DNA of 64,000 bases. Source: Curtobacterium sp. ISL-83. GTDB taxonomy: Bacteria; Actinomycetota; Actinomycetes; Actinomycetales; Microbacteriaceae. The stretch is taken from the NCBI RefSeq assembly GCF_018613895.1, contig NZ_JAGGPH010000009.1, positions 124,001 through 188,000 on the forward strand, given 5' to 3'. The number at the start of each line of letters is the position of its first letter. The stretch's first letter is position 1. The translations under genes were made by a program, and so were the position numbers. Below, piece after piece: positions 8,717 to 17,940 of this stretch. Below the pieces are notes generated by a model, which saw only the letters and a list, made by a program, of their open reading frames with translations, was not told the origin of the DNA and made no database searches.

Positions 8717-9982
8717 ATGAACAGCTCGGAAACGTCGGTCGTCGTGATCGGTCAGGGATACGTCGGGCTGCCGCTCGCCATGCACGCGGTCCGCGCGGGC
8801 CACACCGTCACCGGCATCGACCTCGACCGTCGGCGCGCAGACGCACTGGCCGTCGGCCGATCCCACGTCGAGGACGTGTCCTCCGATCAGGTGCGCGCTG
8901 CGCTCGACAGCGGGCGCTACCAGGTGCTAGGTGGATACGACGGCGTCGGGGCCTGGGACGTCGCCGTGATCACGGTGCCGACGCCACTCCACGAGGGCCG
9001 CCCGGACCTCGCCTTCGTCGAGCAGGCCGCTGCCTCGATCGCGTCCTCGCTCCGAGCGGGTGCGATGGTCGTGCTGGAGTCGACCACGTACCCGGGGACC
9101 ACCGAGCGCGTCCTCGTCCCGATCCTCGAACGCGGATCGGGGTTGGTCGCCGGGCGCGACTTCTCGGTCGGCTACAGCCCCGAGCGCATCGACCCCGGCA
9201 ATGGACGGTGGTCGTTCGCGAACACTCCGAAGCTCGTGTCCGGCATCGACGGCACCTCACTCCGCCGAACCCAGTCGTTCTACGACGACCTTGTGCAGGA
9301 GACGATCCCGGTGAGCGGAACGCGGGAAGCCGAGTTGGCGAAGCTCCTCGAGAACACGTTCCGTCATGTGAACATCGCCCTGGTCAACGAGTTGGCCGCT
9401 CACGCGGACGAACTAGGGATCGACGTCTGGGAGGCCATCGACGCAGCGGCGACCAAGCCGTTCGGTTTCATGAAGTTCACTCCTGGACCTGGCGTCGGTG
9501 GGCACTGCCTGCCGATCGACCCGAGCTACTTGTCCTGGGAGGTGAAGCGGGCTTCGGGCCGGACCTTCCGGTTCGTCGAACTCGCGAACGACGTCAACGA
9601 GCACATGCCCGACCACGTCGTCGCGCGCGCGACGGCGATGCTCAACGCCCGGAGCAAGTCGGTGCGGGGCTCGCGGATAGCGCTCATCGGGTTGTCGTAC
9701 AAGAAGAACTCTGGTGACATCCGAGAGGCACCCTCAGCGCGGGTCATCGCGTTGCTGCGGGCTCTCGGTGCCGACCTCGTCGGGGTCGACCCGCACGTGG
9801 AAGCGCACCGCTGGCCCGTCGGGGTCGAACGTCGAGAGCCGACGAGCGAATCGCTGCGCGACGTCGACCTCGCGGTCCTGCTCACGGACCACGATGACAC
9901 TGACCTCGAGATCCTCGACGGGGTTCCGACGTTCGACAGTCGGAACGTGATGGAGCGATCGGCCGATGTCGTCGTCCTCTGA
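8717..9982 (+). CDS. Nucleotide-sugar 6-dehydrogenase (WecC/WbpA type)
   Basis: NAD-dependent dehydrogenase that oxidises C6 of a UDP-hexose to the uronic acid, 421 aa. The N-terminal Rossmann motif is GQGYVG (12-17). The catalytic Cys264 lies in GVGGHCLPIDPSYL. The GGHCLPIDP form is typical of UDP-N-acetyl-hexosamine dehydrogenases (WecC, WbpA, TviB), while UDP-glucose dehydrogenases usually have GGSCFPKD. I therefore predict a UDP-HexNAc uronate, so the polymer should be acidic. ATG 8717 begins just before the NAD site; the upstream in-frame ATG has no support. First gene of the + exopolysaccharide operon. Its end overlaps the next gene by 17 bp. Confidence 0.92.
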   Translation: MNSSETSVVVIGQGYVGLPLAMHAVRAGHTVTGIDLDRRRADALAVGRSHVEDVSSDQVRAALDSGRYQVLGGYDGVGAWDVAVITVPTPLHEGRPDLAFVEQAAASIASSLRAGAMVVLESTTYPGTTERVLVPILERGSGLVAGRDFSVGYSPERIDPGNGRWSFANTPKLVSGIDGTSLRRTQSFYDDLVQETIPVSGTREAELAKLLENTFRHVNIALVNELAAHADELGIDVWEAIDAAATKPFGFMKFTPGPGVGGHCLPIDPSYLSWEVKRASGRTFRFVELANDVNEHMPDHVVARATAMLNARSKSVRGSRIALIGLSYKKNSGDIREAPSARVIALLRALGADLVGVDPHVEAHRWPVGVERREPTSESLRDVDLAVLLTDHDDTDLEILDGVPTFDSRNVMERSADVVVL

Positions 9983-11048
9983 TCGGCGCCCCCTCCGTGT
10001 CGTGCAGTACGGCGTCCACGACGCCGCCTACCCGCGGAACGCGCGACTGCGGAACTTCCTGCGCGGTCGACTCGGTGCGTCCGTGCACGTCGTCCCCCGT
10101 TCCCGTGCCGTCCGTCGCGGCCGCCGGTTCGGAGAGGACGTCCGCGGACTCTTCCGGGCATCGGCTGGGGCCGACGTCATCGTGCTCTCCGAGTTCCGCC
10201 TGACGCATGCGCCCCTTGCTTGGCTCGTCGCACGTCTGCGCGGTGCCCGCCTCGTAGTCGACCACTTCGTCGGCTTGCACGAGACCGTGGTGGAGGACCA
10301 CGGAACGGTGCGGGCGACGAGTCCGCGGGCTCGTCTCCTCGCGCTCCAGGACCGTCTCGCTGCCCGGCTCGCAGATGTCTGCATCACGGACACCGAGCCC
10401 CGCGCTGGACGCCTGTCTCGAGTTCGGAAGCGCCCCGTGATCGCGCTCCCTGTCGGTGCCCCGGTCTGGGCCCGCCCCGCTCTGGAGCCCAACCGAGCAG
10501 CCACCGACGAACTCCGACTGCTGTTCTTCGGCAACTACCTCCCGCTCCACGGCGTCGACTTCATCGTCCGGACGCTCGCCGAACTCGCTGCGCTCCGAGC
10601 GTTCACGGTGTCGTTCATAGGGAACGGGCCGACCCGACCGGACATCGAGCGGATGGCCCGGATGCTCGGCATCGGCGGACGATGCACGTTCACCGATCCC
10701 GTGCCCGAGGATGCACTCATCGACCACATCCACGGTGCGGACATCGTGCTCGGAGTGTTCGGTCCGTCGCGGAAAGCACGAGAGGTCGTGCCGAACAAGG
10801 TTTGGCAAGCGCTCGCCGCGGGCAAGCGGTGCGTCAGCGGGGACGGGCCGGCGGTGCGCGCGCTCGTCGAGGTCGTCGGCGACCAGCTCGTGCTGGTCGA
10901 CCGCGGCGACCCGCTCGCCGCAGCACGGCGCATCGACGCGATCGCCGACGACCGGGTGTCCGGCGGAGACACGCACGAACGGCTCGAGTCGTACACCGCC
11001 GACGGGTACGAGCGCCTCTCCGCGGCCCTCCGGGAACTCGCACCGTGA
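9966..11048 (+). CDS. Glycosyltransferase, GT4-like
   Basis: Cytoplasmic GT-B glycosyltransferase, 360 aa. The N-lobe starts PLRVVQYGVHDAAYPRNARL. The C-lobe has the donor-site pattern of family GT4: LLFFGNYLPLHGVDFIV, then FIGNGPTRPDIE, then EVVPNKVWQALAAGKR. It should add one sugar to the lipid-linked repeat unit; donor and acceptor cannot be read. It overlaps the dehydrogenase by 17 bp and the flippase by 4 bp (GTGA). Confidence 0.85.
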   Translation: MSSSSDRRPLRVVQYGVHDAAYPRNARLRNFLRGRLGASVHVVPRSRAVRRGRRFGEDVRGLFRASAGADVIVLSEFRLTHAPLAWLVARLRGARLVVDHFVGLHETVVEDHGTVRATSPRARLLALQDRLAARLADVCITDTEPRAGRLSRVRKRPVIALPVGAPVWARPALEPNRAATDELRLLFFGNYLPLHGVDFIVRTLAELAALRAFTVSFIGNGPTRPDIERMARMLGIGGRCTFTDPVPEDALIDHIHGADIVLGVFGPSRKAREVVPNKVWQALAAGKRCVSGDGPAVRALVEVVGDQLVLVDRGDPLAAARRIDAIADDRVSGGDTHERLESYTADGYERLSAALRELAP

Positions 11049-12277
11049 TCCGCCGTGGACTCCGCCTCGGGCGGTCGGTCGCGCTCTACGCCATCACACC
11101 GGCGTTGTCCGCGGCTGCTCCCCTGATGGTGATCCCCGCCGTGACGTCCCGATTCGGGGCAGACGGGTGGGCGAGCGTCGCCACGGGATTGTCCCTCGGG
11201 CTGGTGGCCGCTGTGGTGGGCGAACTCGGCTGGGCCATCGTGGGTCCACAGGCAGTTGCGCACGACGTCGACGGCGCGGCGCGGCTGTACGACCAGGCGC
11301 TCGCTGCGAGGACGTGCGTCGTCCTCCCCCTCGCTGTCGTCGTTGCCGCGTTGTCCGCCTGCGTGGTCCCCGTACACGCGGACGCGGCTGCTTGGGTCGC
11401 CGCTGGTGTCGCGCTGGGTGCAGTCAGTCCGTCGTGGTACTTCGTCGGCCTCGCACGACCGGTCCTGATCCTGCTCACGGAGACGCTCCCTCGGATCGTC
11501 CTGCTCGCCGCCGCCGCCGCTGGGATCGCTCGTGGAGGACCGCTGGCCCTCTACGGAGCGGCGCTGACGGTCGCGGCGGTGGCCGCCGTGGCCCTGGGCG
11601 GTCGCGCCGGCGGGGTCAGGGTGTTCCCGACCCGGTCGGCCTTCCGCCGCGTGCCCCGCACGCTCCGCGAACAATGGGTCATCACCACCGGCCGGGCAAT
11701 CTCTTCGCTGTACAAGGCCGTCCCCACCACGGTGGTCGCGCTCGTCACGCCAGACCTCATCGCCATCTGGGCGGCTCTCGATCGTCCGCTCCGGATGGGC
11801 CTCCAGGTCCTGGCCGCGCTCCCGCAGCGCTTGCAGACCTGGATCGCGCGGGGAGAGCGCTCCGACATGCGACGTCGAGTTGCGCTCACGATCGCCCTGA
11901 ACAGCGGGCTGGGGATGGTCGCCGGCTGCGCGTTCGCGGTCGTGATGCCGATGGTCGCCCCGTTCCTCTTCAGTGGATCGATCCACCTGCCACCCCGACT
12001 CTGCTGGTTGGCGGCCCTGTTGATCTTCGTGATCTGCACCGGCCGAGGATTCGGTCTGGTCATGGTGGCGCGACGACGAGCCGGCGCCACGAGCGCCGCG
12101 GCGCTCGTGTCCGCCGGTGTCGGTCTGCCGGGAGTCGCCCTCGCCGTCGGGCCCGTCGGGGTTGACGGAGCGCTCATCGCCCTCGTCCTCGCTGAGGTCG
12201 CCGGGATCGCGCTGCAGTGGATCGTTCTCCGACGTGAGTCCGCAACGAGCCTCCGGAAGGGGCGACTGTCATGGTGA
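11045..12277 (+). CDS. Wzx-like polysaccharide flippase
   Basis: Integral membrane protein of 410 aa with roughly 10-12 hydrophobic helices, in the MATE/MOP oligosaccharide-flippase class. The opening MIRRGLRLGRSVALYAITPA and the following SRFGADGWASVATG resemble the first helix and loop of Wzx proteins. GTG 11045 overlaps the stop of the glycosyltransferase; the long in-frame extension upstream only reads that gene out of frame. It is predicted to flip the undecaprenyl-linked repeat unit across the membrane, working with the polymerase that follows. Confidence 0.85.
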   Translation: MIRRGLRLGRSVALYAITPALSAAAPLMVIPAVTSRFGADGWASVATGLSLGLVAAVVGELGWAIVGPQAVAHDVDGAARLYDQALAARTCVVLPLAVVVAALSACVVPVHADAAAWVAAGVALGAVSPSWYFVGLARPVLILLTETLPRIVLLAAAAAGIARGGPLALYGAALTVAAVAAVALGGRAGGVRVFPTRSAFRRVPRTLREQWVITTGRAISSLYKAVPTTVVALVTPDLIAIWAALDRPLRMGLQVLAALPQRLQTWIARGERSDMRRRVALTIALNSGLGMVAGCAFAVVMPMVAPFLFSGSIHLPPRLCWLAALLIFVICTGRGFGLVMVARRRAGATSAAALVSAGVGLPGVALAVGPVGVDGALIALVLAEVAGIALQWIVLRRESATSLRKGRLSW

Positions 12278-13578
12278 CCTGGAGCGTCATCGGCTTGGTG
12301 GTCGTGTCGACGGTGCTGGTCGCGCTGCTCGTCACCCCTCCCGAGCGCCGACGGGGGCTCTGTGCCGCACTCGCCACCGTTGCGCTCGTCTTCGGCGTCT
12401 CGCCAACCGCACCAGACGCGGTGCAGCTGACCACCCAGTTCGGGGCGATCGGTCTGTTCGGCCTCGGCGCGGTGCTCCCGGGCGGACAGCGAGCAGGGCG
12501 CCCGGACATGGTGCTCGTCTTCTTGGTCGCCTTCGGTGTCGTTGGTGTCGCCGTCGGTCAGGTCGCCTACCCGGCGGGCACGACGCTGTTGCTCAGACTC
12601 ATCGCCACGGCAGTCGCCGGGTACGTCTGCTGCCGGCGTCTGGGGCCCGACGACCGAGACGTCTTCCTCACCGGACTCGTGGTGGTCGCCCTCGCCGAGT
12701 GCGCGATCGGCGTCATCGAGTTCTTCGTCACGACGGAGCCGGTGCCGTGGGGTGCGAAGCGTCGCGACGACGGCTCGGCGCGAACGCTGGTGAACCCGCT
12801 CCTCGGTGGCGGTGCCATCCGGGTGTCGGGGACCGTCGGGCATCCCATCCCGTACGCGGCCGTCCTCGCGGTGGCGCTCATCTCGATCGTCTCCAGGAAA
12901 CGCCGGCTGCGGCCGTGGGTGCTCTGGGTCTGCGTGCCGGCGCTGGCGCTCGGGCTGCTGCTGAGCGGGAGTCGGAGCGTGTTCCTCGGAGTCGCCGCAG
13001 GTCTGCTCCTCCTCCTGTGGAACGCGCAGAGCGGTGTCGTCGTGCGGGTGGCAGCTGTGGGTGTCGCGACGACGATCGCGGTCGTCGTCTTCTCGGATCA
13101 GATCCTCACGGCATTCGCGTACTTCTTCGAATCCGGCTCGTACCTCAACCGCGCGGGTTCGATCAGTGCGGTGCCGCTCCTTCTCGAGCGCGTCCCGCTC
13201 GAGGTTCTGTTCGGTTCCGGCTTCGGGTCCGACGCGGAGTTGTACCGACGGGGTTTCTTCCCCCAGGCCGACTTCCGGGTCATCGACAACCAGCTCGTCA
13301 CCACCCTGGGAACGACTGGGGTGACAGGACTCGCGTTGGTCCTTGGAATGCTCATCGTCGCACTGCGCCGAGGAGACGTCCACCGACGCTCGATGCTGGT
13401 GCTGTGGTGCGCGATGTCGTTCTCGTTCGACTACCTGAGTTGGTTTGCGATGCTGGCGCTGTTCGCCATGGCTCTCGCCTGGCCGGCCGAGACGACCGGT
13501 AACACCGGCCGCCCCTCCCGAACGAGTGTCCTCTCGGCAGCCGGATCACGTCGTCGACAACAGCTCCGAGCTCGCTGA
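12271..13578 (+). CDS. Wzy-like O-antigen/exopolysaccharide polymerase
   Basis: A 435-aa multi-spanning membrane protein with short cytoplasmic loops and one long outer loop (about 2700-2800 bases into the operon), the layout of Wzy/O-antigen ligase proteins. VFGVSP, then the stretch LLLSGSRSVFLGVAAGLLLL followed by a second large loop with RAGSISAVPLLLERVPLE, is the usual Wzy_C pattern (R near GSRS). It is predicted to join repeat units outside the membrane. It overlaps the flippase by 7 bp and ends the + operon. Wzy proteins are poorly conserved, so the call rests on topology and neighbours. Confidence 0.82.
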   Translation: MVTWSVIGLVVVSTVLVALLVTPPERRRGLCAALATVALVFGVSPTAPDAVQLTTQFGAIGLFGLGAVLPGGQRAGRPDMVLVFLVAFGVVGVAVGQVAYPAGTTLLLRLIATAVAGYVCCRRLGPDDRDVFLTGLVVVALAECAIGVIEFFVTTEPVPWGAKRRDDGSARTLVNPLLGGGAIRVSGTVGHPIPYAAVLAVALISIVSRKRRLRPWVLWVCVPALALGLLLSGSRSVFLGVAAGLLLLLWNAQSGVVVRVAAVGVATTIAVVVFSDQILTAFAYFFESGSYLNRAGSISAVPLLLERVPLEVLFGSGFGSDAELYRRGFFPQADFRVIDNQLVTTLGTTGVTGLALVLGMLIVALRRGDVHRRSMLVLWCAMSFSFDYLSWFAMLALFAMALAWPAETTGNTGRPSRTSVLSAAGSRRRQQLRAR

Positions 13579-14188
13579 CCGGAGGCAGGAGGCGGCTCAC
13601 GGGCGGTCGCCTGTTCCCGACGGCACTGCTGCGCGGGCAGCCATGGTGTCGGATGCTGTCGCCGGGTGTGCGAACAAGTGCTGGCTGTGGTTCGCCGCCA
13701 GCGCGCACGCGGTAGCACTGTCGGCTCGGGTTGGACGCCGTCGGAGCACGCGATGTCGAAGTCGCGTCTCCCCTTGGTCCGCCTCTGCCTTCCGGATCCG
13801 GCCGATCACGGACCCGGACAGCGACGCTTCGCCGGCAACCGTGTCCTGTCCACGGAGCGGTGAACCGTTCTCGCTGAGAGCCATGACCCCTCGAGGGCTC
13901 CGTGGCCCGGACGATGATGACCCGGGGCGCATGCTTCGGCGCGGCGAGTCCGCGGTCGTCGCCTTCCTTGCGGTCCGCTGCTCGCCGCACACCCGGCAGG
14001 CGGAGCGTGCCCCTGCCCGCGTGCCGTGCCGTGACCCTCAGGCAGGAGATCAGGCGCCTTGTCCTCGTGGCGGCGGTCCGGGACTCGGACGCGACCGGTC
14101 GGCGCACAACGACAGAGGCCGTGCCGAGCTCAGACTCGACACAGCCCCTGACTGTTGCGTGTTGATGGGGTCGTTCGGTTGCGTCTCG
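13579..14188. other. Long convergent intergenic region, no supported gene
   Basis: 610 bp between two convergent stops (polymerase on +, tyrosine kinase on -), where no promoter is needed. Open frames cross it on both strands, but none has a ribosome site, a recognisable motif or normal amino-acid composition (they are rich in Arg and Ser, as shadow frames are). An inverted repeat GCGAAC (13670-13675)/GTTCGC (13690-13695) is visible. It could be a decayed gene or hold a small RNA. I see nothing definite. Confidence 0.6.
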
Positions 14189-15616
14189 TCAGCTCGATGC
14201 CGCCCGACGTCCTCCGGATGTCGGCACCGCAGTATTGTCCACCGCCGACCGGTCGCCGCCGTAGTACGCGTAGTAGGCGCCGTACCCGTACGCTCCCGCG
14301 GCATGTCGCGGGATCATCGTCAGGACGATTCCAAGCGTTCGACTCCCGACGCTCGCGAGGGCGTCCAGCGCGACCCGGAACTGGTTGCGCGATGCATGAC
14401 CGGAGGCGGCGACGACGAGCGCACCGTCCGTGATCCGAGCAAGCAGGGCCGCGTCGGTGACGGGCAGGAGCGGCGGAGTGTCGATGAGGACGTAGTCGAA
14501 CTCACGGGACAGGTGCTCCACCAGCGCGCGCATCCGAGGGCCGCCGAGGAGCTCCGACGGGTTCGGAGGGATCCGACCGGCCGGCAGGACGTGCAGACCG
14601 CGCTTGCCCCACGGGTGTATGACGTCCTCGACTTCGGCTCGTCCGATCAGGACGTCTGTCAGGCCCGCAGCTCCGTCGATGCCGAGGATGTCGCCGAGGC
14701 GCGGCCGGCGGAGGTCGGCATCGATGATGACCACCCGGACATCGCTCTCCGCCATGGCGATGGCGAGGTTCGCGGCCGTGGTGGACTTGCCTTCCGAGGG
14801 CAGTGCCGACGTGATCGTGAACGTCCTGACCGTGTCGTCCAGGTCGACGAACTGGACGTTGGTCCGGAGCGTCCGGAACGACTCAGCACGCGGATGTCGC
14901 GGGTCGTCGTGCACCACGAGGGGCTGCCGAGCAGCAGAAGGGTCGAAGGCGACGCCGCCGAGCACCGGCAGCTCGGTGAGGTCGCTGATGTCCTCCTGTG
15001 TCCGGATGCGGTTGTCGAGCGCGTTCCGGAGCAGGACCGCGGCGACCCCGAGACTGATCCCGACCATCACACCCAGCACGACGTTCAGCGTGAGGTTCGG
15101 TGAACTGGGGCTCGTCGGGACCCGCGGGGGCTCGACCGTTCCGATCCGGACGAGGGACGGCCCGCCGGAGGTGGGCGTCTCGAGATCCTCTGTGACGACC
15201 TTGGCGAAGCTCTTCCCGATCGCCTGCGCGATGCGAGCACTCTGGCTCGGGTTCGGGTCCTCCGCGGTGATCGAGATCACAACGGTGTTGAGCTTCGCTG
15301 CGGCCCGCACGCGCGTCGCGAGGCGGGCAGGATCTGTCGGAAGCCCGAGTTCGTCGATCACCGGCTGCAGGACGCTGGCGGTCGTCACGACGTCGAGGTA
15401 CGACGACACCTTCTGCTGGGCAGCGCTGTTGCCCTGCACGAGTTCGCTCGTCGTGTCACCGGGCGACTGCACTGAGACGAACACTTTCGTGGTGGACGCG
15501 TACTCAGGTGTTGCTTGCAACGTGAGGACGGCTGCCGCGGCCGTGCCGAGCAGTGTGCAGGTGACGAGGAGCATCCAGCTCCGTCGCATCAGTCGGAGGA
15601 AGTCAGAGATCTGCAT
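14189..15616 (-). CDS. Wzc-like chain-length determinant/tyrosine kinase
   Basis: A 475-aa fusion of a Wzz-type adaptor and a BY-kinase. Helices at about 14-32 and 177-197 flank a short extracellular part. The kinase has Walker A SALPSEGKST (270-279), Walker A' VVIIDADLRRP (295-305) and Walker B YVLIDTPP. The tail holds a tyrosine cluster (GAYGYGAYYAYY, about 441-452), the autophosphorylation site that controls polymer length. The start is the ATG at 15616 (MQISDFLRLMRRSW), 51 residues inside the longest frame. It overlaps the upstream glycosyltransferase by 14 bp. No cognate phosphatase (Wzb) was found in the window. Confidence 0.93.
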   Translation of the reverse strand: MQISDFLRLMRRSWMLLVTCTLLGTAAAAVLTLQATPEYASTTKVFVSVQSPGDTTSELVQGNSAAQQKVSSYLDVVTTASVLQPVIDELGLPTDPARLATRVRAAAKLNTVVISITAEDPNPSQSARIAQAIGKSFAKVVTEDLETPTSGGPSLVRIGTVEPPRVPTSPSSPNLTLNVVLGVMVGISLGVAAVLLRNALDNRIRTQEDISDLTELPVLGGVAFDPSAARQPLVVHDDPRHPRAESFRTLRTNVQFVDLDDTVRTFTITSALPSEGKSTTAANLAIAMAESDVRVVIIDADLRRPRLGDILGIDGAAGLTDVLIGRAEVEDVIHPWGKRGLHVLPAGRIPPNPSELLGGPRMRALVEHLSREFDYVLIDTPPLLPVTDAALLARITDGALVVAASGHASRNQFRVALDALASVGSRTLGIVLTMIPRHAAGAYGYGAYYAYYGGDRSAVDNTAVPTSGGRRAASS

Positions 15617-16694
15617 GGGTCCTCGGGTTGTTCGGGAGCGGATCGGGGAGCGCCTGGTCCGACGTGAACGTGCGGAGTCGAGCGCGAGCTGCGTCGAATG
15701 AGGCTTTGATGGAGAGGTGCTGGGCGTTCGCATGGACGTGGTCTGACACGGCTCGGCGGAGGTCGACATCCGAGACGAGCGACCGGATCGCCCGCTCCCA
15801 CGCGTCGAGGTCGTGCAGGGGGAGGACGAAGGACGCCGCCAGGTCCGGGTCGGTGAACAGCATCGGCGCGACGCCGGTCTGCTCGCTCACCACGATCGGC
15901 ATCCCTGCGCTTGCAGCTTCGACAGGGCTTCGGCCGAAGGCGTCGCGATGTGACGTCGTCAGCGCGATCCCCGGTCGGCGCCACACGTCGGCGGGCGAAG
16001 CCCACGGCTCGATCGACACAGCGTCGGGTGCTTCCGCCGCGATGCGTTCCGCGAGTGGCCCCGCTCCGAACACGACGGTCGGATGAGCCGTCCGCCGCGC
16101 GATCTCCACCAGGACATCAGGCCCCTTCTCGACCGACAGCCGTCCGGCCCAGACGAGGGGTCCTGCCGTCGCTCCATCCTGGGAACGCTCGAGGAGTGGG
16201 ACGCCGGCCTGGACCACGTGCGCGGCACGTGCTCGTGCCACCTGGTGCGCGAGCAGTGGGGAGGTCGCCCACACGTCGTCCGCGCGACGCAGCGCCCGCG
16301 TCTCGAGCAGCAACTGGAGGGCAGTCTTGGTGCGCCCCTGCTCGCTGCGACCGGGCCAGGGCAGTCCACGCACCCAGGCAACGTGAGCGACCGGCAGCGA
16401 CATCGACGACGCAGCGATGTCGCTCTGGGGGATGAGTGTGATGACCACATCGACCCCGTCGAGATGGCGCCCGATGAGGTCCCGAGTCCGCGTGAGGATG
16501 CGTCCGCCGTGTTCGCGGACGACGTACTCGGTCACATCGGGATCCTCGACCGGTACGCCGCTCGCGGTGGGACGCAGCCCGAGGACGCAGCGCCAGCTGT
16601 CGCCGGCACGCCGTGCGGCACGCACCAGGTCGATCGCGGAGTGGTACACGCCGCTACGCGCCGTGAGCGGCACGGCGACGAGCAGGACCCTCAT
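15603..16694 (-). CDS. Glycosyltransferase family 4
   Basis: GT-B glycosyltransferase, 363 aa, starting MRVLLVAVPLTARSGVYHSA. The C-lobe has PLVWAGRLSVEKGPDVLVEI, FGAGPLAERI and a DAFGRSPVEAASAGMPIVVSE motif containing the E-x7-E type nucleotide-sugar site of GT4. It probably adds a sugar to the exopolysaccharide repeat unit in the cytoplasm. It is the middle gene of the minus-strand operon, overlapping the upstream glycosyltransferase by 4 bp and the kinase by 14 bp. Confidence 0.88.
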   Translation of the reverse strand: MRVLLVAVPLTARSGVYHSAIDLVRAARRAGDSWRCVLGLRPTASGVPVEDPDVTEYVVREHGGRILTRTRDLIGRHLDGVDVVITLIPQSDIAASSMSLPVAHVAWVRGLPWPGRSEQGRTKTALQLLLETRALRRADDVWATSPLLAHQVARARAAHVVQAGVPLLERSQDGATAGPLVWAGRLSVEKGPDVLVEIARRTAHPTVVFGAGPLAERIAAEAPDAVSIEPWASPADVWRRPGIALTTSHRDAFGRSPVEAASAGMPIVVSEQTGVAPMLFTDPDLAASFVLPLHDLDAWERAIRSLVSDVDLRRAVSDHVHANAQHLSIKASFDAARARLRTFTSDQALPDPLPNNPRTHADL

Positions 16695-17815
16695 GCGCTG
16701 AGGAGGTCGAGCATGGTCTGCGCCTTGTGTTCCCAGGTCGATTCGGCCGGGATGACTCCCGGGCGCCGCGCGATCCTGCGATCCGGCTGGATCCAGCTCC
16801 GCAAGACAGCGGCGTGGTCGTTCATGTCGGCGACGGTGACTCCGTCCAGTCCACGCGCGCCCGCACCGGCGATCGGGGTCGTGAGCGTCACGAGCCCGGC
16901 GGCTCGGTACTCGTAGGTCTTGATGACGTCACCACCGACCTCTCCCACTCCGACGTGGTGCGGGACCCATCCGGCGTCGAAGGAGCGGAGCAACTCGGGG
17001 ACGTCCCGGTAGTGCACGTCGCCGACCAGCGTGATGTTCGGTGTCGCGGCGAGCGGTGCTCGGTACGCGGAGTCCAAGATCGGTCCGGCGAAGACGAACT
17101 CGACACTCGGGAGCGCACGTGCTGTGGCCACGATGCCTTCGAGGTCCAAGCGACGCCCGATCTTCCCCACGTAGCCGACCGTCGTGGCGCCCGAGGCGAC
17201 CGAGTCGGTCGAGAACCGGAGTGGGTCGCAGCCGTTCGGGAGGAACACGACGTCGTCGCGACCGAAGCGCGAAGCCAGTTCCATCGTGCCCTCGCCGTTG
17301 GCCGTGACGTGCGTCGCCGCCCGGAATGCCTGGGCGTACGCGTCCTCGACCTGCGCGCGGATGGGTGCGAATGCGAAGTGGGTCGACCAGTCGTCGAGGA
17401 GGTCCAGGACGACCCTCCGCCCGTCGAAGGGGCTTCGTCCGGCGGGCGCCGTCGCGACGAACGGATTCCACACGACGGCGGGCACCCGGTCGGCGGCGGG
17501 AGGGATCGGTGGGTACGCACGCGCAGAGGTGTGCCACCACGCCTGACGTGATCGGAGGTCCGGGAGCCGGAACGAGACCGATGACACCGGGTACGTTCCC
17601 GGCGCGGCGAGCAACGCGGCGCCGGAGCGCCCTCGGTCGAACCATGGATCGGGGCGGCTCACGACCGCGACGACGCCTTCGGTGGTCAGCGTTCGTCCGA
17701 ACCACTCGATGAGGTGTCCGTCACGAGTGCGGTACCCCTCGGCCGTCAGCTTCCGCTGGCCATGCATGGGATACGCCAGGAGCCCTGGCACGTAGTGCTG
17801 GTCAGAAACAAACAT
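16691..17815 (-). CDS. Glycosyltransferase (GT4-like), exopolysaccharide locus
   Basis: A 374-aa protein with the GT-B C-lobe signature: TTVGYVGKIGRRLDLEGI, VEFVFAGPILDS, and KTYEYRAAGLVTLTTPIAGAG. I chose ATG 17815 (MFVSDQHYVPGLLAYPMHGQRK), which lies at the edge of a sharply AT-rich stretch. The frame is open further upstream, but those 76 residues are low quality. The alternative ATG at MHGQRK has a CAGGAG-like site upstream and cannot be excluded. First gene of the minus operon glycosyltransferase-glycosyltransferase-kinase. Donor sugar unknown. Confidence 0.82.
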   Translation of the reverse strand: MFVSDQHYVPGLLAYPMHGQRKLTAEGYRTRDGHLIEWFGRTLTTEGVVAVVSRPDPWFDRGRSGAALLAAPGTYPVSSVSFRLPDLRSRQAWWHTSARAYPPIPPAADRVPAVVWNPFVATAPAGRSPFDGRRVVLDLLDDWSTHFAFAPIRAQVEDAYAQAFRAATHVTANGEGTMELASRFGRDDVVFLPNGCDPLRFSTDSVASGATTVGYVGKIGRRLDLEGIVATARALPSVEFVFAGPILDSAYRAPLAATPNITLVGDVHYRDVPELLRSFDAGWVPHHVGVGEVGGDVIKTYEYRAAGLVTLTTPIAGAGARGLDGVTVADMNDHAAVLRSWIQPDRRIARRPGVIPAESTWEHKAQTMLDLLSA

Positions 17816-17880
17816 AACAAATAACAGTATATTGGTTTTCGCTGAGTCGTCAAGATCGGGTAGGACGGGAGCGGTGTGTT
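17816..17880 (-). promoter_or_regulatory. AT-rich leader/promoter of the minus-strand exopolysaccharide operon
   Basis: Upstream of the glycosyltransferase at 17815 the GC content drops sharply (stretch containing AACAAATAACAGTATATTGG, 17817-17836). Together with the preceding terminator of the surface-protein gene, this is the only space for a promoter. On the minus strand AATATACTGT can hold a -10 element, but I cannot fix a -35. Confidence 0.4.
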
Positions 17881-17891
17881 GTGGGAACAGG

Positions 17892-17925
17892 CGAGCGGCT
17901 CCGCCCGTGTGGGTGGAGCCGCTCG
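17892..17925 (-). terminator. Strong hairpin after the large secreted repeat protein
   Basis: Perfect 11-bp arms CGAGCGGCTCC (17892-17902) and GGAGCCGCTCG (17915-17925) with a 12-nt loop, 16 bp beyond the stop of the minus-strand secreted protein gene. It separates that gene from the glycosyltransferase operon that follows on the same strand. Confidence 0.8.
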
Positions 17926-17940
17926 TTGTTGGCAGTGGTG

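Noticed and set aside
13445-15103. 552-codon + frame bridging the empty region and the tyrosine kinase gene
   Set aside because: Half of it is antisense to the kinase; the rest shows no motif or ribosome site.
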